Source of the DNA: CAIOSQ01 sp964434345
Lineage (GTDB): Bacteria; Pseudomonadota; Alphaproteobacteria; CACIAM-22H2
Direction of reading: 5' to 3'
Length of the DNA stretch: 21,790 bases
Assembly (NCBI GenBank): GCA_964434345.1
Contig: CAYSUY010000051.1
Coordinates: forward strand, 1 to 21,790
This document shows positions 15,335 through 21,790 of this stretch, piece by piece; position 1 is the first letter of the stretch, and each line of letters starts with the position of its first letter. The translations under genes and the position numbers were made by a program. The notes beneath the pieces are model-generated. The model worked only from the letters and a program-made list of their open reading frames with translations. It was not told the DNA's origin and ran no database searches.

Positions 15335-16439
15335 CGAAACGCTCCGGTGCGAAGGCGGCAAGGTCGGGCGCCAGTGCGCCCGTCGCCAGCATCGGCGCAA
15401 GCACATAGGCGTGGGCGGCGGCGAGGGTCACGCCGCTGTGGCAGGTGACGAGGAAGGCGCCGGGATGGCGCGCGGACGCGGCATAGATCGGGAACCCGTC
15501 GCGGGTCATCACCCGCAGAGCCGCCCAGCTGCGCACGACATTGGCGCGGCCGAGCAGCGGAAACATGCGCGTCGCGCGGCGGGCGATCGTAGCCAGCACG
15601 TCGGTGCCGACGCTGTCGTCGAACCCGGCCTCCTCCTGCGAATCGCCGAGCATCACCGAGCCCTCGTCGGTCTGCCGGACCGTGACGACGGGATGGCGGA
15701 GAAAGGGCTGCAGCCGTTCCGTGACGAGGATCTGACCGCGCTGCGGGCGGACCTTCGCCTCCAGCCCCACCATCGGCGCGAGGCGCGCATTGCCGATCCC
15801 GGCCGCGAGCACGACCCGCGCCGCGCGCGTCTCGCCGCCGTCGTGGCGGATGCGGAAGCCGTCCGCGGAGGGCTCGATCGCCTGGACGGCGCAGCCGCTG
15901 CGATAGACGGCCCCGTGTCGCTGCACGCCCGCATGCAGCGCGCGCAGCAGCTTGAGGGAATTGGCGTGACCGTCGAAGGGGCAATAGACGCCGCCGACAA
16001 CGTCAGGACCGATCTCCGGCAGCATGCCGGCGAGTCGGCCGCGATCGACGATCTCGGTGCCGAGCGCGACCGTCATCTCGGGCTGGTTGTGCAGGCGTCG
16101 CAGCATCGCGACGCGGCGTTCGAGTTCGGCCTCGTCGAGCGCGAGCGAAAACCCGCCGGGGCGCTCGAAGCGCGTGTCGATCCCGGTCTCGCGCTTCAAT
16201 TCGTCGGCAAGGCCGCTCCAGAGGTCCGAGGATTGCCGCGTCCACGCCGCGTAGCGCGGCATGCCGAGACCCTTCGACTGCACCCAGACCAGCGCGAAAT
16301 TGCCGCGCGACGCGCGATGCGCGACATCGCCCTCGTCGAGGACCACGACGCGGCGTCCCAGACGCGCGAGGCCCCAGGCGGTCGCGGCGCCGACCAGACC
16401 GCCACCGAGGACCGCGAAATCGACGTCGTCGCCCTGCAT
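15315..16439 (-). CDS. DAO-family FAD-dependent oxidoreductase subunit (HcnC/opine oxidase B-like)
   Basis: A 374-residue flavoprotein of the D-amino-acid-oxidase/glycine-oxidase fold. The FAD-binding motif is VLGGGLVGAATAWGLARLG (residues 9-27) with VVVLDEGD as the ribose-binding acidic strand end. FALVWVQSKG and the C-terminal CHSGVTLAAAHAYVLAPML resemble the catalytic subunits of opine oxidases, HcnC and heteromeric hydroxyproline dehydrogenases. These enzymes oxidise a secondary or primary amine next to a carboxylate to an imine, passing electrons through the [2Fe-2S] subunits. It should be the substrate-binding subunit of the complex formed with the next two genes. The start is ATG at 16439; a GTG at 16448 would add three residues. 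The substrate cannot be told from sequence. Confidence 0.88.
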   Translation of the reverse strand: MQGDDVDFAVLGGGLVGAATAWGLARLGRRVVVLDEGDVAHRASRGNFALVWVQSKGLGMPRYAAWTRQSSDLWSGLADELKRETGIDTRFERPGGFSLALDEAELERRVAMLRRLHNQPEMTVALGTEIVDRGRLAGMLPEIGPDVVGGVYCPFDGHANSLKLLRALHAGVQRHGAVYRSGCAVQAIEPSADGFRIRHDGGETRAARVVLAAGIGNARLAPMVGLEAKVRPQRGQILVTERLQPFLRHPVVTVRQTDEGSVMLGDSQEEAGFDDSVGTDVLATIARRATRMFPLLGRANVVRSWAALRVMTRDGFPIYAASARHPGAFLVTCHSGVTLAAAHAYVLAPMLATGALAPDLAAFAPERFDVSPPG

Positions 16440-16453
16440 GCCTGCCACGCCGC

Positions 16454-17212
16454 TCAATGGGCCACGAGACGCACGCCGCCATCGACATGGATCACCTGAC
16501 CCGTGATGTAGCGGGCGCGCGGCGAACACAGGAAGGCGACGAGCACCGCGAGGTCCTCGGGTTCGCCGACATAGCCGGCGGGGCAATGCGCCTCGGCCCA
16601 GCTTTCCTGCGCCTCGCGGGTCGGCAGGATGCGGGTGTCGATCTGCTCGGAATGGATACGCCCCGGCGGAACCGAGTTGACGGTGACGCCGTCGCGCGCG
16701 ACCAGGCGCGACAGCGCCTTGGCCCAGATATGCATCGCCCCGTTCGGCGGCATCGCCGCATTGAGGATCAGGGGTTCGTCGGTTCCCGTGACGTTGACGA
16801 TCCGGCCGAAGCGCTGCGCGCGCATGCCGTCGACCAGCGCATGCGTCAGCCGCCGCGCGGCGTCGAAATTGAGCGCCATCGCCTCGGCCCATTCGGCGTC
16901 GGTACCGAGCCCGCTCAGCGGCCGCGAACCGCCGGCATTGTTGACCAGGATGTCGAGCCGGCCGAAGCGTCCGATGACCGCATCGCGGATCGCGTCCGGC
17001 GCGCCGGGCGCGGTCAGGTCCTGGACGATCGTCAGGGGGCGCTCGCCGCCGCGGGCGACGATCTCGTCGGCGAGCGTCTCGAGCAGCGCGCCGCGGCGGG
17101 CGACCACCGCGAGGCGGCACCCCTCCTCGGCGAGCAGGGAGGCGATGCGCCGGCCGAGGCCGACGCTGGCGCCCGTGACGAGGGCGATCCGGCCCGACAA
17201 CTGGAGATCCAT
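16454..17212 (-). CDS. Short-chain dehydrogenase/reductase with altered active site
   Basis: A 252-residue SDR. The cofactor site VTGASVGLGRRIA (T-G-x3-G-x-G) and the NNAG motif are intact, and the C-terminal half (VNSVPPGRIHSEQ, PEDLAVLVAFLCSPRARYITG, VDGG) is classical. The catalytic Y-x3-K is His161-I-W-A-Lys165, so the proton-donating tyrosine is a histidine, and no Ser lies at the usual distance in VNVTGTDEP. I recall a subfamily with HxWAK and GRIxSEQ at these places, so the change is probably ancestral and not decay, but activity may differ from a standard carbonyl reductase. The start ATG at 17212 follows GGAAGGGA by seven bases. It sits between the P1 peptidase and the oxidase genes in the same operon. 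Confidence 0.86.
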   Translation of the reverse strand: MDLQLSGRIALVTGASVGLGRRIASLLAEEGCRLAVVARRGALLETLADEIVARGGERPLTIVQDLTAPGAPDAIRDAVIGRFGRLDILVNNAGGSRPLSGLGTDAEWAEAMALNFDAARRLTHALVDGMRAQRFGRIVNVTGTDEPLILNAAMPPNGAMHIWAKALSRLVARDGVTVNSVPPGRIHSEQIDTRILPTREAQESWAEAHCPAGYVGEPEDLAVLVAFLCSPRARYITGQVIHVDGGVRLVAH

Positions 17213-17249
17213 CCCGTGTTCCCTTCCTGTCCGTTGGCGCGCGACGCCG

Positions 17250-18269
17250 TCAGCCCAGCGCGGCGCGACGATTGCCGTCACGACCGACGACGTCCTCGGC
17301 CGCGAACAGCGCATCGACGACCGCGTCCTCCGTCGCCTCGGCCGCGGCGCGGAACAGCATGTCGATGCGGTTCTCGTTCAGCATGCGACGCGGCAGGAGA
17401 GCCCGCCCCTCGCCATGGCGCAGCGGCTCGGCCGTCGACACGGCGAGCGCGATGTCGCCGCTGCCGTGGCCAAGATGCGACCCCGTGCGCACGAGCCCGA
17501 CGACCGCGCGCATGGCGACGCGTCGCAGCTGGCGATGCTCCAGCGGCACGTCGGTGGCGAGGACGACGATGACCGACCCGCGTTCCGGCGGCGAGCTCGC
17601 CGCGGCTGCTGACGCAGCGAGGCGACGGCCGATCGGATCGCCGCCGATCACGAGATCGGGCAGACGTCCGAAATTCGCGAGCACCAGCGCCCCGAGATGA
17701 AATTCGGCGCCATCCAGGCGCAGCTGACGCGAGGCCGTGCCGATGCCGCCCTTGAAGCCATAGGCGCTCATGCCGCGGCCGGCGCCGACCGCGCCGCGCG
17801 CGAACGTGGCCGTGCAGCCATCGAGCGCCGACAGCGCATGCGCCTCGGTGACATGCAGCCCCTGGATGTCGTTCAGGAAGCCGTCGTTGCACTCGAAGAC
17901 CACCGGATTGACGGTCGACGTGCGGCGTCCGATTTCCGGGTTCTCGGCGATCGCCCGGCGGATCAGCGCCGTGGCCGCGGTCCCGACGGACAGCGTGTTC
18001 GTCATCAGGACCGGCGTCTCGATCTGCCCCAGCTCGTCGACCTGCACGAGGCCGGCGCTCTTGCCGTAGCCGTTGAACACCACGCTTGCCGCCGGAAGCT
18101 TGTCGCGGAAATGGTCTCCGCCATGGAAGCGGATCGCGGTGACGCCGGTCTGCACGGCCCCCTCGGCCAGCGTCGCATGCCCGACGCGCACGCCGGGCAC
18201 GTCGGAGATCGTGTTCACGGGACCCGGCGGAAGATCGCCGATGCGCGGACGTGTGCGCGTGCCGGTCAT
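17250..18269 (-). CDS. P1-family (DmpA/BapA-like) self-cleaving aminopeptidase
   Basis: A 339-residue member of the L-aminopeptidase/D-esterase DmpA family. These N-terminal-nucleophile hydrolases cut themselves before a serine and release N-terminal residues from peptide amides, D-amino acid esters or beta-peptides. The cleavage site is Gly231-Ser232 in RGSVIVVLATDVPL, giving alpha and beta chains of about 231 and 108 residues. Other family segments: ISDVPGVRVGH near the start, GQIETPVLMTNTLSVG, and NPVVFECNDGFLND, then GMSAYGFKGGIGTASR. No signal peptide, so cytoplasmic. The start ATG (18269) overlaps the stop of the PhyH-type gene by 4 bp. Its presence beside an amine/opine-type oxidase suggests it frees or trims an amino-acid-containing substrate, which is inference. 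Confidence 0.92.
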   Translation of the reverse strand: MTGTRTRPRIGDLPPGPVNTISDVPGVRVGHATLAEGAVQTGVTAIRFHGGDHFRDKLPAASVVFNGYGKSAGLVQVDELGQIETPVLMTNTLSVGTAATALIRRAIAENPEIGRRTSTVNPVVFECNDGFLNDIQGLHVTEAHALSALDGCTATFARGAVGAGRGMSAYGFKGGIGTASRQLRLDGAEFHLGALVLANFGRLPDLVIGGDPIGRRLAASAAAASSPPERGSVIVVLATDVPLEHRQLRRVAMRAVVGLVRTGSHLGHGSGDIALAVSTAEPLRHGEGRALLPRRMLNENRIDMLFRAAAEATEDAVVDALFAAEDVVGRDGNRRAALG

Positions 18270-19285
18270 GCCGGCACGGCGTCGAGGGCATCGAGCAGGG
18301 TCTGCGCACGGGCGCGCTTCGCCGCGTCGGGATCGCGCTGGACCACGCGCAGCAGCGTGTCCCGGGCGATCCGGTCGCCGCGCGCGGCGAGGTCGAAGGC
18401 GATCTGGTCGCGCCGCTCGTAGTATTGGCGGTCGAAGGGCACGATCTTCGCGCCCTGACTGATCCAGTAGTATTTCAAGTCGTCCTGCGACCAGCCGGCA
18501 TAGACCTCGTCCCAGCCGCACATGCCGCCATAGGTGCCGACGCTGACATCGGCGATCGGATCGGACAGGCGCTGATAGCGCGCGTCGAAGCTCTGGCGCA
18601 GCTCGGCGCTGCGGTTGGGAAGCGCCTTGTGCGCGATGGTGTCGACGAAGATCACGCAGTCGCCAATCGCGAAATCGGAGCCGACCCAGCTGCCCTCGAA
18701 ATCATCGACCAGCTCGAGTCCGCCGGCGCCCGGGGCGAGGCGGATGTCCAGTACGCCGCGCCGGTGGGATCCCTCGGCCATGATCAGGCTGCCCTTGGAC
18801 CGCGGGCAGTCGCCGAGCGGCGTCCAGCAGGCGTAGCTGACGCCGCCGCCGATATGGATGCGGTCCTGGTGGGAGCCGGTCGTGAAATCGAAATCGGCGC
18901 GCTGCGGGAAGATGTTGCGCGCCACCAGCAGCGGATGGACCAGCACCGCTTCGCCGAAGATCCGCTCGAAGACGCCGACGATGTTCGGATGATGCTTCAG
19001 ACGATGAAGCGCCTCGAGCATCCACATCGGCTTGAAGACGTCGAGATAGCGCGGCTCCGGGTCCTTGCAGGCGCGCGCCGGATCGGCGATCGCCGCCTCG
19101 ACCGGATGCCCGGCCGCGAGCCAGCCCCCCCGCGCGGCGTGCGCGAGGAACTGCGCGCGCACCGCCCTCACAGCGTCGCGGGGCAGCAGGCCCCGGATGA
19201 AGAGGTATCCGTCGCGCTCGAGCCGCGCGGCCAGCGCCGGCCCGTCGGCGACGATCGCGGTGGAATCCGTGAATTCCTTCAGCAT
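18266..19285 (-). CDS. Phytanoyl-CoA dioxygenase (PhyH) family Fe(II)/2OG oxygenase
   Basis: A 339-residue PhyH-type oxygenase. The iron ligands are His139 and Asp141 in TGSHQDRIHI and His219 in TIAHKALPNRS; an arginine in QSFDARYQ is the likely 2-oxoglutarate anchor. LERDGYLFIRGLLP at the start is the standard PhyH opening. Bacterial members hydroxylate diverse small molecules, including amino acids, so the name does not imply phytanate. The ATG at 19285 was chosen because AGGAGG lies eight bases upstream; the open frame extends further up but without such a signal. The C-terminal tail (AARGDRIARDTLLRVVQRDPDAAKRARAQTL) is helical and extra to the core. It overlaps the P1 peptidase start by 4 bp (ATGA), linking the two functionally. 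Confidence 0.88.
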   Translation of the reverse strand: MLKEFTDSTAIVADGPALAARLERDGYLFIRGLLPRDAVRAVRAQFLAHAARGGWLAAGHPVEAAIADPARACKDPEPRYLDVFKPMWMLEALHRLKHHPNIVGVFERIFGEAVLVHPLLVARNIFPQRADFDFTTGSHQDRIHIGGGVSYACWTPLGDCPRSKGSLIMAEGSHRRGVLDIRLAPGAGGLELVDDFEGSWVGSDFAIGDCVIFVDTIAHKALPNRSAELRQSFDARYQRLSDPIADVSVGTYGGMCGWDEVYAGWSQDDLKYYWISQGAKIVPFDRQYYERRDQIAFDLAARGDRIARDTLLRVVQRDPDAAKRARAQTLLDALDAVPA

Positions 19286-19349
19286 GGCGGCGTCCTCCTC
19301 GCACACGACGCGCACGACGATACATGAGCCGCTCCGGCGCCTCCAGGCG

Positions 19350-19994
19350 TCAGGTCATGCGGCCGAAGCGCTCCAGACCGGCGCGTCCGCCCTCGGACAG
19401 CGCGTAGATGCCGCGTCCGCGCCGCTCGAACCAGCCATAGACGTCGCGCTGCAGGATCTTGGCGGCGGCGGGAACGTCGCCCGCGGCGCGCAGGGCGGCC
19501 AACGACATCGGACCGTGTGCCTCCAGCAGCGTCGCGCAGCGCAGCGCCTCCTGGCGATAAGCGGTCATGACCGGCCGGCGCGTCGAGCCGCCGCTGTTCG
19601 GGTCGCCGCGACGGCGCGCGTGCTCGCCGAGCAATCGCGCGGCGGCCTTGCGATCGCGGCGCGGCACGTAGGGTTCCGGGTCCGCGGCGACCTCGACATG
19701 ACCGCGCCGCACGATCATCAGTCCGAGCCCCAGGCGACGGCACAGGCGGCGGATCTCCGCGAGCCGGCGTGGCCAGGCGCCCACGGCCAGATAGACATGA
19801 GGGCTCAGGGCGAGGCGATCGACGCCCTGGAGAACGAGTTCGAGGCTGAAGCCACGCTTCAGTTCGACGATCACGGGCTCCTCGCCGGCACGCACGCCGA
19901 CCGCGTCGCAGCCCCGGACCTCGCCCTTCACCTCGTAGCCCCGCGCCTCGAGGAAGGCCTTCACGGGCGCGTAGAGCTCGGTCTCGGCGCTCAT
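19350..19994 (-). CDS. DUF2161-family putative PD-(D/E)XK protein
   Basis: A 214-residue protein. The start TELYAPVKAFLEARGYEVKGEV, then GCDAVGV and EEPVIVELKRGFS fit the DUF2161 family, whose D-x(n)-E-x-K pattern places it in the PD-(D/E)XK nuclease-like fold; the acidic residues are the Asp of GCDAVG and the Glu/Lys of ELK. The C-terminal third (LLEAHGPMSLAALRAAGDVPAAAKILQRDVYGWFERRGRGIYAL) looks like a winged-helix domain, so DNA contact is plausible. It begins within the stop of the upstream dioxygenase gene (ATGA at 19994-19991), suggesting cotranscription although no link in function is evident. Such proteins are common, conserved alphaproteobacterial housekeeping-type hypotheticals. 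Biological role unknown. Confidence 0.83.
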   Translation of the reverse strand: MSAETELYAPVKAFLEARGYEVKGEVRGCDAVGVRAGEEPVIVELKRGFSLELVLQGVDRLALSPHVYLAVGAWPRRLAEIRRLCRRLGLGLMIVRRGHVEVAADPEPYVPRRDRKAAARLLGEHARRRGDPNSGGSTRRPVMTAYRQEALRCATLLEAHGPMSLAALRAAGDVPAAAKILQRDVYGWFERRGRGIYALSEGGRAGLERFGRMT

Positions 19995-21076
19995 GCGCGG
20001 CGACGCGTCTCCACGTCGGCGAAAAAGCGCGACGGCAGTTCCATGAAGGGCCGGCGCTGGCGTTCCCACAGCGCATGATCCTCGTCGCTGTGCGGCCGCT
20101 GGTTGGCGGGCAGCAGCGGCCACGATCCGGCCCGCAGCCAGAGGCGCAGCATGTGGCGACGGCGCGCGAACTCCGGATGATCCTCGTAGGCCGTGCGTCC
20201 GTGGAACATCAGACGGTTGTTGAGGAACTGGATGTCGCCTTCGCCGATCGACATGTCGAGATGGAAATCGGGACGCGCCGCGATGTCCTGGACGATCGCG
20301 ATCGCCTCGCGCTGCGCGGCGCTGAGCACGCTGTCTCCGGCATCGGCGGCCTTGAGGGCATAGTTCGTGCCCAGATAGCAGGACAGCTCGCCGGTCGCCC
20401 GCGAGAAGGTCGCGATCGGCACCGGCGGCACCACGACGCCCGCCCCGAGCTTCGCGTCGAGTTCGTTGCGTCGGTAGACGAAGCCTTCGTAGTGAAGACG
20501 CAGCAGATCCGGACGGGTGCGCGCCAGTTCGTCATGGATGGCGACCGCGCTGACGATGCGGCTGGCGCCGCCGGACCGCGCGGCACGCACGCACATCAGA
20601 CCGATGATGTCGCAGGAATCGCTGTGCATGTTCTGGCCGCCGCCATACTGGTAGCCGCGGACGGTGGGATCGACATCGCTGATGTCGACGACATGACCGA
20701 GATACTCTCCCTGCCGCGACTGCGTCGTGGCGCGACCGACATGGGCGCCGAGACCGACATAAATCCGCGCGATGTCATCGGCGTCGTAGCGGTCGATCTC
20801 CAGCCCGCGCAGCAGCACGAAGCCGCAGCCATGGCGCAGCGTCTCGGACAGCGCCGCAAGCCGCGCGCCCAGCGTCGGCAAAGGAAAAAGCGTCGGCGTG
20901 ATCGCTGGCAGATCGATGTCGCCCCGGCGGCGCAGATGCGCGAGCGCGGCATCGATCTCCGCGCGCTCCGCGGCGTCGATGAGATGCAGGCCCTCGCGGC
21001 GCCAATCGATGGCGGCGCCCGTCCAGGCAGCCATCGACGCGACCGGCGACAGATCGTGAGCGGAAACTGGCGACAT
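19991..21076 (-). CDS. Second TauD/TfdA-family Fe(II)/2-oxoglutarate dioxygenase
   Basis: A 361-residue dioxygenase with the same layout as the one at 11410-12456. The iron ligands are His151 and Asp153 in NMHSDSCD and His292 in LMFHGRTAYED; the arginine that binds 2-oxoglutarate is likely in RRHMLRLWL. GFVLLRGLEIDRYDADDIARIY and VGLGAHVGRATTQS parallel GIVKLRGFPVGRYDEDDLRRVY and FGLGTHIGTPVFQN of the first enzyme, so the two are paralogues or close relatives in one subfamily. Start: ATG at 21076 after AAGGGG with five bases between; upstream in-frame residues do not fit the family. It is the first clear enzyme of the leftward catabolic run, coupled to the DUF2161 gene. Substrate unknown. Confidence 0.88.
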   Translation of the reverse strand: MSPVSAHDLSPVASMAAWTGAAIDWRREGLHLIDAAERAEIDAALAHLRRRGDIDLPAITPTLFPLPTLGARLAALSETLRHGCGFVLLRGLEIDRYDADDIARIYVGLGAHVGRATTQSRQGEYLGHVVDISDVDPTVRGYQYGGGQNMHSDSCDIIGLMCVRAARSGGASRIVSAVAIHDELARTRPDLLRLHYEGFVYRRNELDAKLGAGVVVPPVPIATFSRATGELSCYLGTNYALKAADAGDSVLSAAQREAIAIVQDIAARPDFHLDMSIGEGDIQFLNNRLMFHGRTAYEDHPEFARRRHMLRLWLRAGSWPLLPANQRPHSDEDHALWERQRRPFMELPSRFFADVETRRRA

Positions 21077-21170
21077 GGTTACCCCTTTGCGCGAGTCTGC
21101 GGCGGAGCGCGGCGCATGGCAAGCGTGCCCGGCCTCCATTCACGCCGCTCCGGCGAAGACGCGACGACGG

Positions 21171-21617
21171 TCAGGCGGCGCGCGCGGCGGCCGCGACGTC
21201 GAGGATATGGCGCTCACGCCCGTCGGTCGCGCCGGCGAAGGCGAACCCCGCGCGCGCATGCAACCGCCGCGACGCCTCGTTCGTGGCGAAGATCTCGGCG
21301 CTGAGATGCGGGTGGCGCGCGGCGGCGAAACGGATCATCTCGCGCGCGACGCCGCGTCCGCGATGGCGGACATCGACGACTTCGGTGATGAAGGTGGTCG
21401 CGTCGGCGCGGCGCAGCAGCAGATAGCCGCAGCGCCGGCCGTCGCACTCCGCGAGATAGAGATCGATCCCGGCCGGGCGCCGCAACCAGAAACGCAGTTG
21501 GCGCAACACGCCGATCCGTCGCCCATCTCCGGTCAGGTGGGTTCGGTTGGCATTGCGCAATCGGCGGACATACTCGAAATCCAGCGCCGACAGCGCCGGC
21601 CGGATCAGGATGTCCAT
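21171..21617 (-). CDS. GNAT-family N-acetyltransferase
   Basis: A 148-residue single-domain GNAT protein. It opens with DILIRPALSALDFEYVRRLRN; the acetyl-CoA pyrophosphate loop is VVDVRHRGRGVAREMI, following the beta-4 strand TFITEVV; and the end shows the EIFATNEASRRLHARAGFAF pattern (Asn, Ser, Gly-Phe) of motif B. Its start ATG at 21617 lies inside the end of the upstream gene (13-bp overlap), so it is cotranscribed with it. GNAT members acetylate amines on many acceptors, and the acceptor cannot be told here. A 94-bp gap with no notable signal separates it from the next dioxygenase gene. Confidence 0.84.
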   Translation of the reverse strand: MDILIRPALSALDFEYVRRLRNANRTHLTGDGRRIGVLRQLRFWLRRPAGIDLYLAECDGRRCGYLLLRRADATTFITEVVDVRHRGRGVAREMIRFAAARHPHLSAEIFATNEASRRLHARAGFAFAGATDGRERHILDVAAAARAA

Positions 21618-21790
21618 GATGCCGGCGCCGACGCATCCTTCGCGCGGGCGGCGGCGAAGCGGGTCGCGAGGAAGTTTTCGACATTCGCCGTGAAGAGGTC
21701 GAACAGGCTGACCGGCGCGCCGGTCTGCGCCTTCAGCGATCCCTTCTTGAAGTGACAGAGGAAGGGAACGTCCCCGGCATAGAAGAACTC
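21605..21790 (-). CDS. C-terminal end of an unrecognised protein, start beyond window
   Basis: Read leftward from the edge, the frame gives 61 residues, beginning EFFYAGDVPFLCHFKKGSLKA, passing through PVSLFDLFTANVENFLATRFAAARA and stopping with TGA at 21607-21605. The aromatic-rich, non-repetitive text and the 13-bp overlap with the start of the GNAT gene argue that it is a real gene end. I do not recognise the family from this piece. Confidence 0.62.
   Translation of the reverse strand, partial: EFFYAGDVPFLCHFKKGSLKAQTGAPVSLFDLFTANVENFLATRFAAARAKDASAPASWTS

Noticed and set aside
15032..16439. Hydrogen cyanide synthase (hcnABC)
   Set aside because: The subunit types match, but the gene order differs from hcnABC and the neighbours are catabolic-type enzymes; the same architecture serves opine and hydroxyproline oxidation, so cyanide production is not supported.
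1..21790. Mobile element, CRISPR array, tRNA or rRNA
   Set aside because: No transposase, integrase, regularly spaced short repeat, cloverleaf-like segment or conserved rRNA text was seen on either strand.

Overview
The window looks like a chromosomal segment of a GC-rich Gram-negative bacterium, most likely an alphaproteobacterium of a Rhodospirillales-like lineage. That placement is inferred from very high GC with strong third-position GC bias, the Sec-secreted and lipoprotein products, and gene types such as AmpG, DUF2161 and an opine-oxidase-like complex; no marker gene fixes the taxon. A run of exactly ten Ns at 14124-14133 shows this is a draft scaffold. I see no rRNA, tRNA, CRISPR array, IS element, integrase or phage gene.

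Region 1 (1-2813): a truncated exported protein of the molybdopterin-binding oxidoreductase family runs leftward. Diverging from it is a two-gene arsenate detoxification unit: an ArsJ-associated GAPDH, thought to make 1-arseno-3-phosphoglycerate, and the efflux permease ArsJ. No arsR lies between them, but the promoter region carries a good Pho-box-like direct repeat at 453-470.

Region 2 (2798-5565, leftward): an AmpG-like permease, an SMP-30/gluconolactonase-like hydrolase overlapping it, and the C-terminal remnant of a Gfo/Idh/MocA dehydrogenase fused in frame just behind the SMP-30 stop codon.

Region 3 (5738-11312, leftward): the most unusual part. Three tandem, full-length paralogues (about 367-372 aa) of a family I cannot assign are followed by a free-standing class I glutamine amidotransferase domain protein and an MFS exporter. 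The last three genes overlap by 4 bp each (CTGA, then GTGA), so they look translationally coupled. The amidotransferase has no ordinary start codon where its homology begins, and CTG is the best candidate. This could be an undescribed biosynthesis/export or modification unit.

Region 4 (11410-13574): a TauD/TfdA-type Fe(II)/2-oxoglutarate dioxygenase (leftward) and, divergently, a dienelactone-hydrolase-like lipoprotein, the only rightward gene after arsJ.

Region 5 (13591-21790, leftward): a probable catabolic operon. In transcription order it holds an incomplete gene of unknown function, a GNAT acetyltransferase, a second TauD-type dioxygenase, a DUF2161 PD-(D/E)XK protein, a PhyH-type dioxygenase, a DmpA-like (P1) self-cleaving aminopeptidase, an SDR lacking the usual catalytic tyrosine, and a three-subunit FAD/[2Fe-2S] oxidase (DAO-type flavoprotein, small ferredoxin, FAD/BFD-type flavoprotein) of the opine oxidase / HcnABC / D-hydroxyproline dehydrogenase kind. 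Together they suggest oxidation of an amino-acid-derived, opine-like or D-/beta-amino-acid-containing substrate, but the substrate cannot be read from the sequence. Intergenic stretches are all under 200 bp.
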